NCBI GenBank assembly: GCA_002426195.1
Contig: DIOT01000031.1
Coordinates: 1,621 to 65,620 of the forward strand
Direction: 5' to 3'
DNA length: 64,000 bases
DNA from: Bacteroidales bacterium UBA5507
GTDB taxonomy: Bacteria; Bacteroidota; Bacteroidia; Bacteroidales; Lentimicrobiaceae
Shown: positions 16,192 to 25,794 of the stretch, one piece after another
Position numbering within the stretch: position 1 is the stretch's first letter
Layout: every line of letters starts with the position of its first letter
The notes under the pieces: model-generated
The model's input: the letters and a program-made list of their open reading frames with translations, nothing else
Databases searched by the model: none
Told to the model about the DNA's origin: nothing
Made by a program: the position numbers and the translations under genes

Positions 16192-17664
16192 ATGGAAAAT
16201 ACCGTAAGTATATACAATACTGCCAGTCGCACAAAAGAAGTGTTTCAACCTTTGAATCCTCCTTTTGTAGGTCTTTATGTATGCGGCCCCACAGTTTATG
16301 GGGATGCCCATCTGGGTCATGCACGTCCCGCAGTGACATTTGATCTTGTATACCGATACCTCAAACACATTGGTTATAAGGTTAGATACGTAAGAAACAT
16401 TACTGATGTCGGACATCTTGAAAACGATGCTGATGAAGGAGAAGATAAGATTGGGAAGAAGGCCAGGCTTGAACAGCTTGAACCTATGGAAGTAGTTCAT
16501 TACTACACTCAGCGGTATCACAAGGACATGGATCTGCTAAATGTGCTTAGTCCGAATATTGAACCACATGCATCAGGACACATCATAGAACAGATCGACC
16601 TTATCAAGCGTATTATAGATAACGGTTATGCGTATGAGAAGAATGGTTCAGTGTACTTCGATGTTCTGAAATATAGTAAGGATTACAACTATGGTAAGCT
16701 TTCAGGCAGAGTTCTGGAGGACCTTATTGCTAACACCCGTACTCTTGAAGGGCAAGATGAAAAAGAAAACTCCTTCGACTTTGCTCTATGGAAAAAAGCG
16801 CAACCTGAGCATATTATGAGATGGCCATCACCCTGGAGCGAAGGTTTCCCCGGCTGGCATCTTGAATGCTCTGCAATGAGTGCAAGATATCTTGGCAACC
16901 AGTTCGATATCCATGGCGGAGGAATGGATCTTATGTTCCCACACCATGAGTCGGAAATAGCCCAGAGCGTTGCTGCTCACAAAGAGGAGCCTGTAAGGTA
17001 TTGGATGCATAATAACATGATTACCATCAACGGGCAAAAGATGGGAAAATCCTTAGGCAACTTTATCACTCTCGAAGAGCTTTTCGGTGGAACACACAAA
17101 GCACTTGAAAAGGCATATTCACCTATGACTATCAGATTCTTTATTCTGCAGGCACAATACAGGAGCACACTTGATTTTTCAAATGATGCACTAATGGCTG
17201 CTGAAAAAGGACTCGACAGACTTCTAAAGGCTCATACTCTTATTGGTTCACTGAAAACAGGAGAAAATTCAACTTCAGATATAGCTTCAATCAGAAAGAA
17301 CTGCTACGAAGCAATGAACGATGACTTCAATAGCCCTATGGTCATCGCCAATTTATTCGAGGGCGTGAGGATTATCAATTCAATTTACAATAACCTGGAG
17401 ACCATTACCGGTGAAGATCTGGCATTGCTCAAAGAAACGTTTGATACATTTGTCACTGAGATACTGGGTTTAATACCTGATGAAACACTGGCAGGTAAAA
17501 ATGAAAAGCTTGCAGGATTAATGGAAATGGTGATTGATTTGAGAAAGCAGGCACGTGCAGCTAAGGATTTTGCCACTTCTGACAGGATACGAGATGAGCT
17601 ATCGCAAATTGGTATCCTGTTGAAAGACTCGCGTGAGGGAACAACCTGGGAAATTGAGAAATGA
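16192..17664 (+). CDS. cysS: Cysteinyl-tRNA synthetase
   Basis: A 490-residue class I aminoacyl-tRNA synthetase charging tRNA-Cys. It shows the zinc-binding cysteine in C-G-P-T-V-Y, the HIGH equivalent HLGHARP, the HLECSAMS and HHESEIAQ zinc and active-site blocks, the KMSKS equivalent KMGKSLGNF, and the C-terminal DALR-type helical domain. Length is normal. A TATTTTTG -7 box occurs at 16165-16172 with a poor -33, so it may have its own start of transcription. The next gene begins 38 nt downstream. Confidence 0.97.
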   Translation: MENTVSIYNTASRTKEVFQPLNPPFVGLYVCGPTVYGDAHLGHARPAVTFDLVYRYLKHIGYKVRYVRNITDVGHLENDADEGEDKIGKKARLEQLEPMEVVHYYTQRYHKDMDLLNVLSPNIEPHASGHIIEQIDLIKRIIDNGYAYEKNGSVYFDVLKYSKDYNYGKLSGRVLEDLIANTRTLEGQDEKENSFDFALWKKAQPEHIMRWPSPWSEGFPGWHLECSAMSARYLGNQFDIHGGGMDLMFPHHESEIAQSVAAHKEEPVRYWMHNNMITINGQKMGKSLGNFITLEELFGGTHKALEKAYSPMTIRFFILQAQYRSTLDFSNDALMAAEKGLDRLLKAHTLIGSLKTGENSTSDIASIRKNCYEAMNDDFNSPMVIANLFEGVRIINSIYNNLETITGEDLALLKETFDTFVTEILGLIPDETLAGKNEKLAGLMEMVIDLRKQARAAKDFATSDRIRDELSQIGILLKDSREGTTWEIEK

Positions 17665-17702
17665 CCGAATTCACACAATATTTATAACCAAAACCACATG
17701 TT

Positions 17703-19388
17703 ATGAAAAGAAGTATCCGGGTCCTGCTGCCCTTGTTTTTAATGACAGTTTTAGCAGGTTGTAATCAAAAGCCGAAAAATATGGAAAATGAACTCAGGGA
17801 TTTTATCAAAAATTATGAAGCTGACGTTGCCCCTATGATGGTTGATGCATTTTCATCTTATTGGACTGCATCTATTACAGGAGCCGATGAGGACTATGCT
17901 AAATACGGGGAAGCTAATCTTAAACTGACTAAATACTTTACAAACAAAGAGTATTATCAGTTGCTGAAGAAAATAAAAGAAGAAGGTAATATTCAGGATA
18001 CACTTCTGAACAGGCAACTTGTTATGCTGTACAATTCCTTTTTAAGTAATCAGGTTGACTCAGTATTACTTGAAAAGAGAATAAACATGGAAATGGAAGT
18101 TGAGAAAAAGTACTCCAATTTCAGGGCAACAGTTAATGGAAAACAGCTTACAGATAATGATATTGAAGATATTCTAAAGACCTCTGTTGACAGCAAAGAA
18201 TTGCAGTCGGCATGGGAAGCACATAAAGCAATTGGAACTGTAGTTGAAAAAGACGTTATTGAACTTGTTAAACTTCGCAATGAGATCGCCAAACAACTGG
18301 GTTTCGACAACTATCATTCAATGAGCTTATTGTTGTCAGAGCAGAATCCTGAAGAAATAAGCGCCTTATTTGATGAGTTAGATGAATTAACCCGCGAGTC
18401 CTTTGCCGGGTTGAAGGATGAGATTGATACTTATCTGTCTAACCGTCTTAACATCACAAAGGACCAGCTGATGCCATGGCACTATCAAAACCGTTTCTTT
18501 CAGGAAGCCCCGGCAATTTATAGTGTTGAACTCGATAAATACTACGCTGATAAAAGCATAGAAAAATTGACTGCTGATTACTATACTTCAATAGGAATGG
18601 ATATCAGTGATATAATGGGCAGAAGCGATCTGTATGAAAAACCCGGTAAGAATCAACATGCCTATTGTATTGATATTGATAATAGTGGTGATGTTAGAGT
18701 TTTGTGCAATATAAAACCTAACTACAACTGGATGAACACTATGATGCACGAATTCGGACATGCAGTGTACGATAAATACATAGACAGGGACTTACCATTT
18801 ACATTGAGAAATCCCGCCCACACATTCACAACTGAAGCCATTGCTATGATCTTTGGAAGGATGGCTGCAAATCCATATTGGATGAATGACCTGGGGATTA
18901 TTTCTGCTGAAGAAAGAGATAAGATCGCTATGGATGCTTATAAGGTTTTACGCCTTGAACAGCTCACTTTTAGTCGCTGGGCACAAGTAATGTACAGGTT
19001 TGAGAAAGCAATGTACGAGAATCCCGATCAGGATCTGAATAAACTATGGTGGGATATCGTTGAGAAGTATCAAATGATTAAGAAACCCGAAGGCCGCAAC
19101 CAACCTGATTGGGCTAGTAAGATTCACATTGCAACATTCCCATGCTATTATCATAACTATTTGCTGGGTGAATTACTGGCTTCACAACTAAATCATTATA
19201 TAACCGCCAACATCATTAAATCGGATGAGTTTATGAATCAAAGTTTCTACAATAATAAACAGGTTGGTGATTATCTGATAAAGAATGTCTTTGAACCCGG
19301 TAGTCATTATGAGTGGAATGACATGATTCAAAGAGCAACAGGCGAAAAGCTCACAGCCCGTTATTATGCCGATCAGTTTATTGACTAA
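17703..19388 (+). CDS. Lipoprotein zinc peptidase (M2/M3 peptidyl-dipeptidase type)
   Basis: A 561-residue predicted lipoprotein: signal peptide with lipobox LAGC, then a long helical body typical of gluzincin dipeptidyl peptidases. The metal site is H349-E-F-G-H353 with the third ligand E378 in TTEAIAMIFGRM, a spacing that fits the M2 (ACE-like) and M3 families. The N-terminal SYWTASITGADEDY block and the NPDWASKIH-like region near the end are more ACE/M2-like, but I cannot separate the two families with certainty. It should trim peptides in the periplasm or at the outer membrane. A clean terminator follows about 95 nt after the stop codon. Confidence 0.85.
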   Translation: MKRSIRVLLPLFLMTVLAGCNQKPKNMENELRDFIKNYEADVAPMMVDAFSSYWTASITGADEDYAKYGEANLKLTKYFTNKEYYQLLKKIKEEGNIQDTLLNRQLVMLYNSFLSNQVDSVLLEKRINMEMEVEKKYSNFRATVNGKQLTDNDIEDILKTSVDSKELQSAWEAHKAIGTVVEKDVIELVKLRNEIAKQLGFDNYHSMSLLLSEQNPEEISALFDELDELTRESFAGLKDEIDTYLSNRLNITKDQLMPWHYQNRFFQEAPAIYSVELDKYYADKSIEKLTADYYTSIGMDISDIMGRSDLYEKPGKNQHAYCIDIDNSGDVRVLCNIKPNYNWMNTMMHEFGHAVYDKYIDRDLPFTLRNPAHTFTTEAIAMIFGRMAANPYWMNDLGIISAEERDKIAMDAYKVLRLEQLTFSRWAQVMYRFEKAMYENPDQDLNKLWWDIVEKYQMIKKPEGRNQPDWASKIHIATFPCYYHNYLLGELLASQLNHYITANIIKSDEFMNQSFYNNKQVGDYLIKNVFEPGSHYEWNDMIQRATGEKLTARYYADQFID

Positions 19389-19481
19389 CTGCGGTTATAT
19401 CGGTTGCGGTTTAACTACTACACCGATTATGTACGACAATGTTCACTAACTGTTGAATACATTCAACATATTATAATGCTT

Positions 19482-19524
19482 AGGCTGCCGGATCACTTTA
19501 TAAGTTTCCGGCAGCCTTCTTTTC
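19482..19524 (+). terminator. Rho-independent terminator after the peptidase gene
   Basis: An 11-bp GC-rich stem AGGCTGCCGGA / TCCGGCAGCCT (19482-19492 with 19507-19517), 14-nt loop, then TCTTTT. Confidence 0.85.
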
Positions 19525-19665
19525 AAACTACCTGATATCAAGCATTACAGATATAATCATTGGGCTTCATATATATATTATCCTTCGATTACAGAGTTTG
19601 GCACAATATTTATTCAGCTATCTCCAAGGTTAATTGTTTTATATACATCACACAAACATTGTTTT

Positions 19666-20397
19666 ATGAAGACTAATCTCTATCTCCCTTTATTATTCCT
19701 TTCAACTATATTATTCACATCCTGCGAAAAAGACTGGCTGGATGTTGTTAAGGGCAGTGGTCCTGTAGTAAGTGAAACCCGCTCAGTGGCATCTTTTGAT
19801 GATATTGAGCTGAATATTCCCGCAGAAGTTTATATCATTCAGGGTGAAAACGAGAGCATAACCATCGACGCCCAGGCAAACGTATTAGACGTTGTAGAAA
19901 CGAATGTAAACCGTCACGAATTGAAAATTAAGTTTTCTAATGGTGTAGTGGTTAAACGCTACGAGACAATAAGAGTTTACATAACTACAAATGAACTTAC
20001 AGAGATTTCTGTTTCTGGCTCCGGTAGCGTTTATAATGATTCTCCAATTATAACTAATGAACTCCGCTTAAGGATTTCAGGATCAGGGAAAGTTGATCTG
20101 TACGATGTGGATGCTTCTATCATTGATTCAAAAATATCGGGTAGCGGTAATGTTTATCTTACAGGAGTCTGCGATGATCAATTCATAAGTATATCAGGCT
20201 CCGGTGACATTAAAGCTTTTGATATGATTAGTGAAAACACTGAAGTTGATATTAGTGGTTCGGGAAAAGGAGAAGTAAGAGTCAATAATCTCCTGAAAGC
20301 CCGAATAAGTGGAAGTGGTAAAGTATATTATAAAGGATATCCACATCATATAGATAGTAAAATATCCGGTTCTGGCGGTGTATACCATGTTGACTAA
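19666..20397 (+). CDS. GIN-domain (DUF2807) lipoprotein, adhesin-head type
   Basis: A 243-residue lipoprotein (lipobox FTSC) with a GIN or 'putative auto-transporter adhesin head' domain. The C-terminal two thirds are built of seven short repeats each starting (V/I)SGSG: SGSGSVYND, SGSGKVDLY, SGSGNVYL, SGSGDIKAF, SGSGKGEVRV, SGSGKVYYKG and SGSGGVYHVD. They recur about every 20 residues and would form rungs of a right-handed beta-helix. It lies at the cell envelope, and its role is unproven. Monocistronic, bounded by terminators on both sides. Confidence 0.88.
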   Translation: MKTNLYLPLLFLSTILFTSCEKDWLDVVKGSGPVVSETRSVASFDDIELNIPAEVYIIQGENESITIDAQANVLDVVETNVNRHELKIKFSNGVVVKRYETIRVYITTNELTEISVSGSGSVYNDSPIITNELRLRISGSGKVDLYDVDASIIDSKISGSGNVYLTGVCDDQFISISGSGDIKAFDMISENTEVDISGSGKGEVRVNNLLKARISGSGKVYYKGYPHHIDSKISGSGGVYHVD

Positions 20398-20464
20398 CTC
20401 TTGAAGGATCCGCGTTTTACTATTGTCCTCTAAACGCACTACTAACCGCATCCGGAATTCTAAA

Positions 20465-20499
20465 AACGTCGGACCTGACAGGAGTCCGGCGTTTTTTAT
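20465..20499. terminator. Bidirectional terminator between convergent genes
   Basis: Stem AACGTCGGAC / GTCCGGCGTT (20465-20474 with 20484-20493), 9-nt loop, then TTTTATT on the plus strand; an A-rich flank serves the opposite strand. Confidence 0.8.
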
Positions 20500-20501
20500 T
20501 G

Positions 20502-21911
20502 TTAAGGTTTGATATCTATTCCCAGTTTTCCCGATGCCCTTATCTCCGGTATGATTCCTTCACTGGTAATTAAAAATGACGTCGGTTCAATCCTGTTTAC
20601 CGATCCATTCAGATAGACTCCTTCTGTGAGTTCATAGTTCTGTAGATTGTTATTAATTAGTTTCTTAACCATACCCATTTCTTTGGCAATGCTCCAGTTA
20701 AGCTCTTTAGCAATCATTCTTCTGAATCCATCCTGATAAAGCCAGGAAGCCGACTTGACAAGGAAATTCTTAGTCGATATATCGTAATCAAAGTCTTGCA
20801 CTGTAAGTGAAGAATCGATGGAATTATATTCAGGTCTGCCCCTGAAATAAATAGTCCCGGTTAAACTTCCCGATAGGCGGGTCTCTGCAACAATACTTCC
20901 CTCACTACCATAGATTCTTAAATCTTCAATAACAACGCTCCTCTTTCCGTATGAAAATTCTTTACCTTTTAGATATGCGGCTGCCTGACTGTTTAGCTCG
21001 GTATACGGAACGGTAACATAAGTAAAGATGGTTGTCTGATCAACAGGTACTTCTCCAATCAACAATGCAGGCAACGGTTTGAGCGGTTTCTCACTAATTT
21101 CATGTAACTGGTTTTCTTTGGATTTTACATCAACAACTATCGCCCCGGTAATACCGGATTTATGAGTGATGTACCCATTATCAGCTGTTAAATTTGAAGA
21201 GATAAGTTTCGATGGAGTAATCTGTAACCAGGCATTGTAAGTTTCATTGAGAAGCAAAGGTTTTTGTGCAAGCTCCCATGCCTGTTGAGCATATGGACGC
21301 AGATTAAGGTATTCTTTGATACTCTCATCAATAATACTTCCAACTTTTTTAAGTGTAGCCTGCAGAACAATATCAGCAACAAATTTTACAGAAAAGTCCA
21401 TTCCGCCAATTCGCACGGATGGGGTTGTGATCCATTCATAGCCATCTGCATTTGTCTTTGTTGTTACTGTCCAATCGTCATTTAGCTTAACTGACGTGGA
21501 AAAGCTCAGGGATAATGCTCCATTGAGTTCCCGATAATCGGAGAGTGTCAAACCAAACTTTTGAATATTGAAGCCTGCTTTTATCCAAAGTTTCAACGGT
21601 ACTTTGTATGTTAGGGTATTTCCATTCATTTCTAATCTGATATCACCTTGCTTCCAGGCTTTCACCATCAGATTGTCCTTGTTGTTATTGTCGAGACTAT
21701 TGTCCTCATATATGAGTCCTGAGAATTCCTGATTGATTCTCTTCTGTATGTCAGATACTTTTACCTGTGTGGACATACTTATCACCGAATTGCGTGGTGT
21801 AAATGATGCAGGAGTGTAAGTCTCAGGAGGCCTTTGAACTTTGACTGAAGTACCACATGAAGAGAGCAGTATTAATGCAATAGCTGTAAAAGCCAGATGA
21901 ATTCTATTCAT
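20502..21911 (-). CDS. DUF4403 family lipoprotein
   Basis: With the start at 21911 the product is a 469-residue lipoprotein (MNRIHLAFTAIALILLSSC, lipobox LSSC). The open frame extends to 21995, but that only adds residues before the signal peptide. The body matches the DUF4403 layout: two similar halves, each with long beta-rich stretches (PLKLWIKAGFNIQKFG; LSGSLTGTIYFRGRPEYN), a SYMP/TULIP-like lipid-binding type of fold by my reading. A minus-strand -7 box TAATTTTG (21942-21949) supports this start. Function is not established for the family. Confidence 0.82.
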   Translation of the reverse strand: MNRIHLAFTAIALILLSSCGTSVKVQRPPETYTPASFTPRNSVISMSTQVKVSDIQKRINQEFSGLIYEDNSLDNNNKDNLMVKAWKQGDIRLEMNGNTLTYKVPLKLWIKAGFNIQKFGLTLSDYRELNGALSLSFSTSVKLNDDWTVTTKTNADGYEWITTPSVRIGGMDFSVKFVADIVLQATLKKVGSIIDESIKEYLNLRPYAQQAWELAQKPLLLNETYNAWLQITPSKLISSNLTADNGYITHKSGITGAIVVDVKSKENQLHEISEKPLKPLPALLIGEVPVDQTTIFTYVTVPYTELNSQAAAYLKGKEFSYGKRSVVIEDLRIYGSEGSIVAETRLSGSLTGTIYFRGRPEYNSIDSSLTVQDFDYDISTKNFLVKSASWLYQDGFRRMIAKELNWSIAKEMGMVKKLINNNLQNYELTEGVYLNGSVNRIEPTSFLITSEGIIPEIRASGKLGIDIKP

Positions 21912-21963
21912 TGTTATGGTTGTAATTTTACTAAATCGGCACAAAATTACCTGATATTTCCGA

Positions 21964-23346
21964 TTATTGGTCAAGTAAAAAATCATGACCTGCAAACAAC
22001 GAATATTGGGCAGTATTTACTTTAAGGACTTTAACACGTGGATGTTTCCTTAAGTAGCTTTTGATAATATAATGCGTATCACGGTTATCCTCATAATGAC
22101 GAATACACTCTTCAAGACTCTGTGGATCTGTATGATACATATCGGTGTAACCGAAGCCTGTGTATCTTCCTCCTGCTATCCTTACCACTGAATATTCCTC
22201 ATTGTTTCTTCCCTCTTCAATTATGAAGAAGTTTGCATCTTTGAAGCCTATTTCTCTTATTGCCTTTTCGGCTCTAAGATTATAACTTTCGGGAGACTCA
22301 GTACAAATACATGCACCTTTGCATTGTCTTATGGAGTAATGAAAACATGCTCCTGATGTTTCATATAGCCCGCATAGTTTCTGACAAAGTTGGTGTTTGT
22401 CAACCATCTTATACAGGAAATTCCTTGCAGCACTCTGAGACGGAAACGAAGCTACCGGATTATGTCCATTCACCTCATGAGTTGCCTGAAAACACATGTA
22501 TCCATCACCATTAATGTATGATATCACACTATACTCATAACGCACTCTCCTTTGAGCGCGGTTATATGGGGGACGGTGCTTCTTTATCTCATCCGACTCA
22601 AGTAGCAGAGCGAGTAACTCACTCCCCGTAACTTCATAACTAACTGAAGCTACACGGTTCTTCATCTCGAGGGCTTTTGATGTGTCTGAATTCCTGAAGT
22701 GCTGCTGTAACCTCTCATACATATTGTTGCTCTTCCCCACATAGATGATATTTCCATTTTCATCATGCATGTAGTAAACTCCTGTCTCTTCAGGTACATC
22801 CCTGATAATTGATGGTACTTCAAAAATCTGACCGCTTATGGCTTCAGGATCAGTATTTATGAGAAGTTTTAAAAGATGTGTTGTCGCAAGGGCATCTCCG
22901 GCAGCCCTATGGCGGTTGTTTATTATTATGCCTAATGACTGGCATAATTTACCCAAACTATATGAGGCATAACCAGGAAGTATCTTCCTGCTCATCTTAA
23001 CGGTGCATATATATGGTCGTTTATAATTATAACCGAGACTTTTGAACTCCTGCCTTATAAAGTTATAGTCGAATGCCACATTATGACCAACAAATATTGC
23101 GCCTTCAGTCATTTCGACAATCTTCTTTGCGACTTCATAAAACTTTGGAGCATCTGCAACCATCTCATCAGTAATACCGGTGAGCCGTGTTATCATAAAA
23201 GGTATCGGTTGCTCAGGATTGATAAGAGTACTATACTCATCAATAATATTTTCACCGTCAAAGAGAAATATGGCTATTTCAGTCAATCGCGCTTTTTGGT
23301 AGCTGCCCCCGGTAGTTTCAACGTCAATTACAGCATATAGCGACAT
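21964..23346 (-). CDS. DnaQ-like 3'-5' exonuclease fused to GIY-YIG nuclease (Cho/UvrC-like)
   Basis: A 460-residue fusion. Residues 1 to about 170 are a DEDDh exonuclease of the DNA polymerase III epsilon type: AVIDVETTGG (Exo I), GHNVAFDYNF (Exo II), HRAAGDALAT (Exo III, with the H-x(4)-D). From about residue 185 comes a GIY-YIG nuclease: PEETGVYYMHDENGNIIYVGKS, as in UvrC and Cho. A C-terminal region contains a Cys-rich stretch (CFHYSIRQCKGACICTE) resembling the UvrC Cys motif. It probably acts in DNA repair, incising and trimming damaged strands. Fusions like this are known in several phyla. The gene is 52 nt upstream of the DUF4403 start on the same strand. Confidence 0.88.
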   Translation of the reverse strand: MSLYAVIDVETTGGSYQKARLTEIAIFLFDGENIIDEYSTLINPEQPIPFMITRLTGITDEMVADAPKFYEVAKKIVEMTEGAIFVGHNVAFDYNFIRQEFKSLGYNYKRPYICTVKMSRKILPGYASYSLGKLCQSLGIIINNRHRAAGDALATTHLLKLLINTDPEAISGQIFEVPSIIRDVPEETGVYYMHDENGNIIYVGKSNNMYERLQQHFRNSDTSKALEMKNRVASVSYEVTGSELLALLLESDEIKKHRPPYNRAQRRVRYEYSVISYINGDGYMCFQATHEVNGHNPVASFPSQSAARNFLYKMVDKHQLCQKLCGLYETSGACFHYSIRQCKGACICTESPESYNLRAEKAIREIGFKDANFFIIEEGRNNEEYSVVRIAGGRYTGFGYTDMYHTDPQSLEECIRHYEDNRDTHYIIKSYLRKHPRVKVLKVNTAQYSLFAGHDFLLDQ

Positions 23347-23438
23347 AGTAAGGTCACCTTATAAGGATAAGTTAAATCAGAATATCAGGTTGTGAATTTA
23401 CGGAATAATAATTCGACTACAAATATTTATCCGAATTT

Positions 23439-24056
23439 TTAGCGAATAGACTGAAGGTTCATTTTAATTCGGGATGTCAGAATATCTATAGCAACATGGT
23501 TAGCTCCTCCCTGAGGGACGATAATGTCTGCATATCGTTTCGTGGGTTCAATAAATTGGAGATGCATGGGCTTTACAAACTTCTCGTAATGGTCTAATAC
23601 CTGAATAAAAGATCTGCCACGTTCTTCTATGTCACGTCTGATAATTCGCATTAAGCGGTCGTCAGCATCAGCATCAACAAATATCTTTATATCCATTCTG
23701 TCGCGTAACCTTGGATTCGAAAGAATAAGAATTCCCTCCACTATAACGACTTCACGTGGAGCAATGGGGATAGTCTCGGGTGATCTTGCACAGGTTAAAT
23801 AACTATATATTGGCATGCCAATATCCTTACCTTCACTCAGTTCATCAAGATGCTTAATAAGCAAATTGAATTCAATTGAGGATGGATGGTCGAAATTTAT
23901 CTTTGATCTTTCTTCAGGTGAAAGGTGTCCGTTATCTTTATAATATGAGTCCTGTGGAATTACGGTGACTGAATCCTTGGGTAGTCGCTTGATGATTTGT
24001 TTTACAACCGTTGATTTCCCGCATCCGGACCCTCCGGCTATTCCTATAATGAGCAT
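23439..24056 (-). CDS. udk: Uridine kinase
   Basis: A 205-residue P-loop kinase that phosphorylates uridine and cytidine for pyrimidine salvage. The Walker A GGSGCGKST is right at the N-terminus (MLIIGIAGGSGCGKST), followed by the PQDSYYKD and NFDHPSSIEF substrate blocks and the RRDIEERGRS lid. I chose ATG at 24056. The frame extends to 24122, but that longer form would run through the terminator hairpin of the upstream operon and would not start at the first beta strand. It may work with the nucleoside transporter at 2.8-4.0 kb. Confidence 0.93.
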   Translation of the reverse strand: MLIIGIAGGSGCGKSTVVKQIIKRLPKDSVTVIPQDSYYKDNGHLSPEERSKINFDHPSSIEFNLLIKHLDELSEGKDIGMPIYSYLTCARSPETIPIAPREVVIVEGILILSNPRLRDRMDIKIFVDADADDRLMRIIRRDIEERGRSFIQVLDHYEKFVKPMHLQFIEPTKRYADIIVPQGGANHVAIDILTSRIKMNLQSIR

Positions 24057-24085
24057 TTGCTTCAAATTTGAATTAAGTAATTGGA

Positions 24086-24122
24086 ATAAAAAGAAGCCGG
24101 AGCTTCTGTACTCCGGCTTCAA
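24086..24122 (-). terminator. Terminator of the methylmalonyl-CoA decarboxylase operon
   Basis: A perfect 10-bp stem GAAGCCGGAG / CTCCGGCTTC (24093-24102 with 24111-24120), 8-nt loop. Read on the minus strand it is followed by TTTTTATT. It separates the five-gene operon from udk. Confidence 0.9.
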
Positions 24123-24146
24123 AAATAATAATTTATCTATTAATTC

Positions 24147-25307
24147 TTAAGATAAAAATCCGAGTAGAATACCTGCAGCCACAGCACTACCAATAACACC
24201 TGCAACATTAGGTCCCATAGCATGCATTAACAAGTGATTCGTCTTGTCATATTCCAATCCCACAATCTGTGAAACCCTTGCACTGTCAGGTACTGCTGAT
24301 ACACCGGCATTTCCGATAAGCGGATTAATCTTGTTACCTTCTTTAAGGAACAAATTAATAATCTTAACAAACATTACTCCACCAAAAGTTGCAATTATAA
24401 ATGATATAGCACCAAGTGCAAAAATACCAACGGATTTTGCGGTCAGGAATGTTGTAGCTTGTGTTGAAGCACCAACAGTAAGACCTATAAGAATAGTCAC
24501 TATGTCAATCATAGGTCCTTTTGCTGTATCAGCTAAACGCTTTGTTACACCACTTTCTTTCAAAAGGTTTCCAAAGAAAAGCATACCCAAAAGAGGTAAA
24601 CCGGAAGGAACAATAAAGGTAGTAAGCAATAAACCGATAATAGGGAATAAGACTTTCTCCTGTTTTGTGACAGTACGCGGAGGTTTCATTCTTATTACTC
24701 TTTCCTTTTTGGTTGTAAGCAATCTCATAACCGGAGGCTGGATTACTGGTACAAGTGCCATATATGAATATGCTGAAACAGCTATTGCACCAATGAGGTC
24801 AGGAGCAAGACGGGATGAAAGGAATATTGCAGTTGGGCCGTCAGCACCACCTATAATTCCAATAGCACCTGCTTCTGCAGGTGAGAATCCAACTAGTAAT
24901 GCTATTGCATATGCACCAAAGATACCAAGCTGTGCTGCCGCACCAATAAGAAGTAATTTAGGGTTTGAGATGAGGGCAGAAAAATCAGTCATTGCCCCAA
25001 TCCCAAGAAATATCAACGGAGGATAAACTCCCTGGAGTACACCAAAGTATAAGTAATTCAATACACTGCCTGATTCATGAATACCTATTTGAAAACCCGG
25101 CATAAATGCAATATTTCCAACCAGAATTCCAAAACCAATTGGAACAAGCAACATTGGCTCGTACTCTTTGGTTATAGCAAGCCAGATAAATGCCAGCCCT
25201 ATACAAATCATTATGAGATGCCCGGCTGTAAGGTTTGCAAAAGCAGTGTAGGCGAAGAACTTATTCATGTGTTCTCCCACAAAGGCTAAAAATCCTACAT
25301 CTTCCAT
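24147..25307 (-). CDS. mmdB: Sodium-pumping decarboxylase beta subunit (methylmalonyl-CoA / oxaloacetate type)
   Basis: A 386-residue inner-membrane protein with about ten hydrophobic segments, the membrane motor of Na+-translocating decarboxylases. Family blocks visible: GIIGGADGPTAIFLSS (the conserved region with the Na+-site aspartate), GNLLKESGVTKRLADTA, and NPLIGNAGVSAVPDSARVSQ near the C-terminus. It uses the free energy of decarboxylating the biotin-bound carboxyl group to export Na+. It starts 3 nt after the biotin carrier gene and closes the operon before a strong terminator. The neighbouring carboxyltransferase and epimerase favour methylmalonyl-CoA over oxaloacetate. Confidence 0.93.
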   Translation of the reverse strand: MEDVGFLAFVGEHMNKFFAYTAFANLTAGHLIMICIGLAFIWLAITKEYEPMLLVPIGFGILVGNIAFMPGFQIGIHESGSVLNYLYFGVLQGVYPPLIFLGIGAMTDFSALISNPKLLLIGAAAQLGIFGAYAIALLVGFSPAEAGAIGIIGGADGPTAIFLSSRLAPDLIGAIAVSAYSYMALVPVIQPPVMRLLTTKKERVIRMKPPRTVTKQEKVLFPIIGLLLTTFIVPSGLPLLGMLFFGNLLKESGVTKRLADTAKGPMIDIVTILIGLTVGASTQATTFLTAKSVGIFALGAISFIIATFGGVMFVKIINLFLKEGNKINPLIGNAGVSAVPDSARVSQIVGLEYDKTNHLLMHAMGPNVAGVIGSAVAAGILLGFLS

Positions 25308-25310
25308 TAC

Positions 25311-25754
25311 TTAGTCTCCTATTACTATTAAATTATCACCTTCCATTACAGAACTACCTTTGCTGACATTGATTTTGATAATTCTGCCTTCTTTATCGGC
25401 GTTAATGTTATTTTCCATTTTCATAGCCTCAAGAGTAATGAGCCTCTGACCAACTTTTACTGTATCGCCTTCTCTAACATGTATTTCGAGGATAACACCA
25501 GGTAATGGAGAATTTATACTTCCTGTTCCTTTCGGAGCAGAAGGACTGGCTGTTTTTGCTGTTTTTGGTGAGGCGTCGGTTGAAGGCACACTTACCGATC
25601 TTACAAGTTTAGGTGTCTTTTGTGCCTGTATTTCTCTGTCAACTTCCACTTTATATAAAGTGCCATTCACATCAACTTCTGCTATGTTGTCTTCAATATT
25701 CAGGATCTCTACACCATAGATATTCCCGTTGATTGTAAGTTTGAATTTTTTCAT
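25311..25754 (-). CDS. mmdC: Biotin carboxyl carrier subunit
   Basis: A 147-residue protein: an N-terminal beta domain (1-45), an Ala/Pro/Thr/Ser/Lys-rich flexible linker (about 46-80), and a biotinyl domain (about 82-147). The biotin acceptor is K112 in the canonical EAMKMEN. The linker swings biotin between the carboxyltransferase (alpha) and the membrane decarboxylase (beta). It lies between the OadG-like gene (40-nt gap) and mmdB (3-nt gap), consistent with an operon. Confidence 0.95.
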   Translation of the reverse strand: MKKFKLTINGNIYGVEILNIEDNIAEVDVNGTLYKVEVDREIQAQKTPKLVRSVSVPSTDASPKTAKTASPSAPKGTGSINSPLPGVILEIHVREGDTVKVGQRLITLEAMKMENNINADKEGRIIKINVSKGSSVMEGDNLIVIGD

Positions 25755-25794
25755 TATTTATCTGATCTTTAATAATTGATACGTTGGCCTTTTT

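Noticed and set aside
19666..20397. SGSG repeats as low-complexity or phase-variable DNA
   Set aside because: The DNA encoding each repeat differs; the pattern is protein-level and characteristic of the GIN-domain beta-helix.
24244..25026. A 260-codon open frame on the plus strand
   Set aside because: It is antisense to the sodium-pump beta subunit, whose family motifs are unmistakable; the plus-strand translation has no recognisable features.
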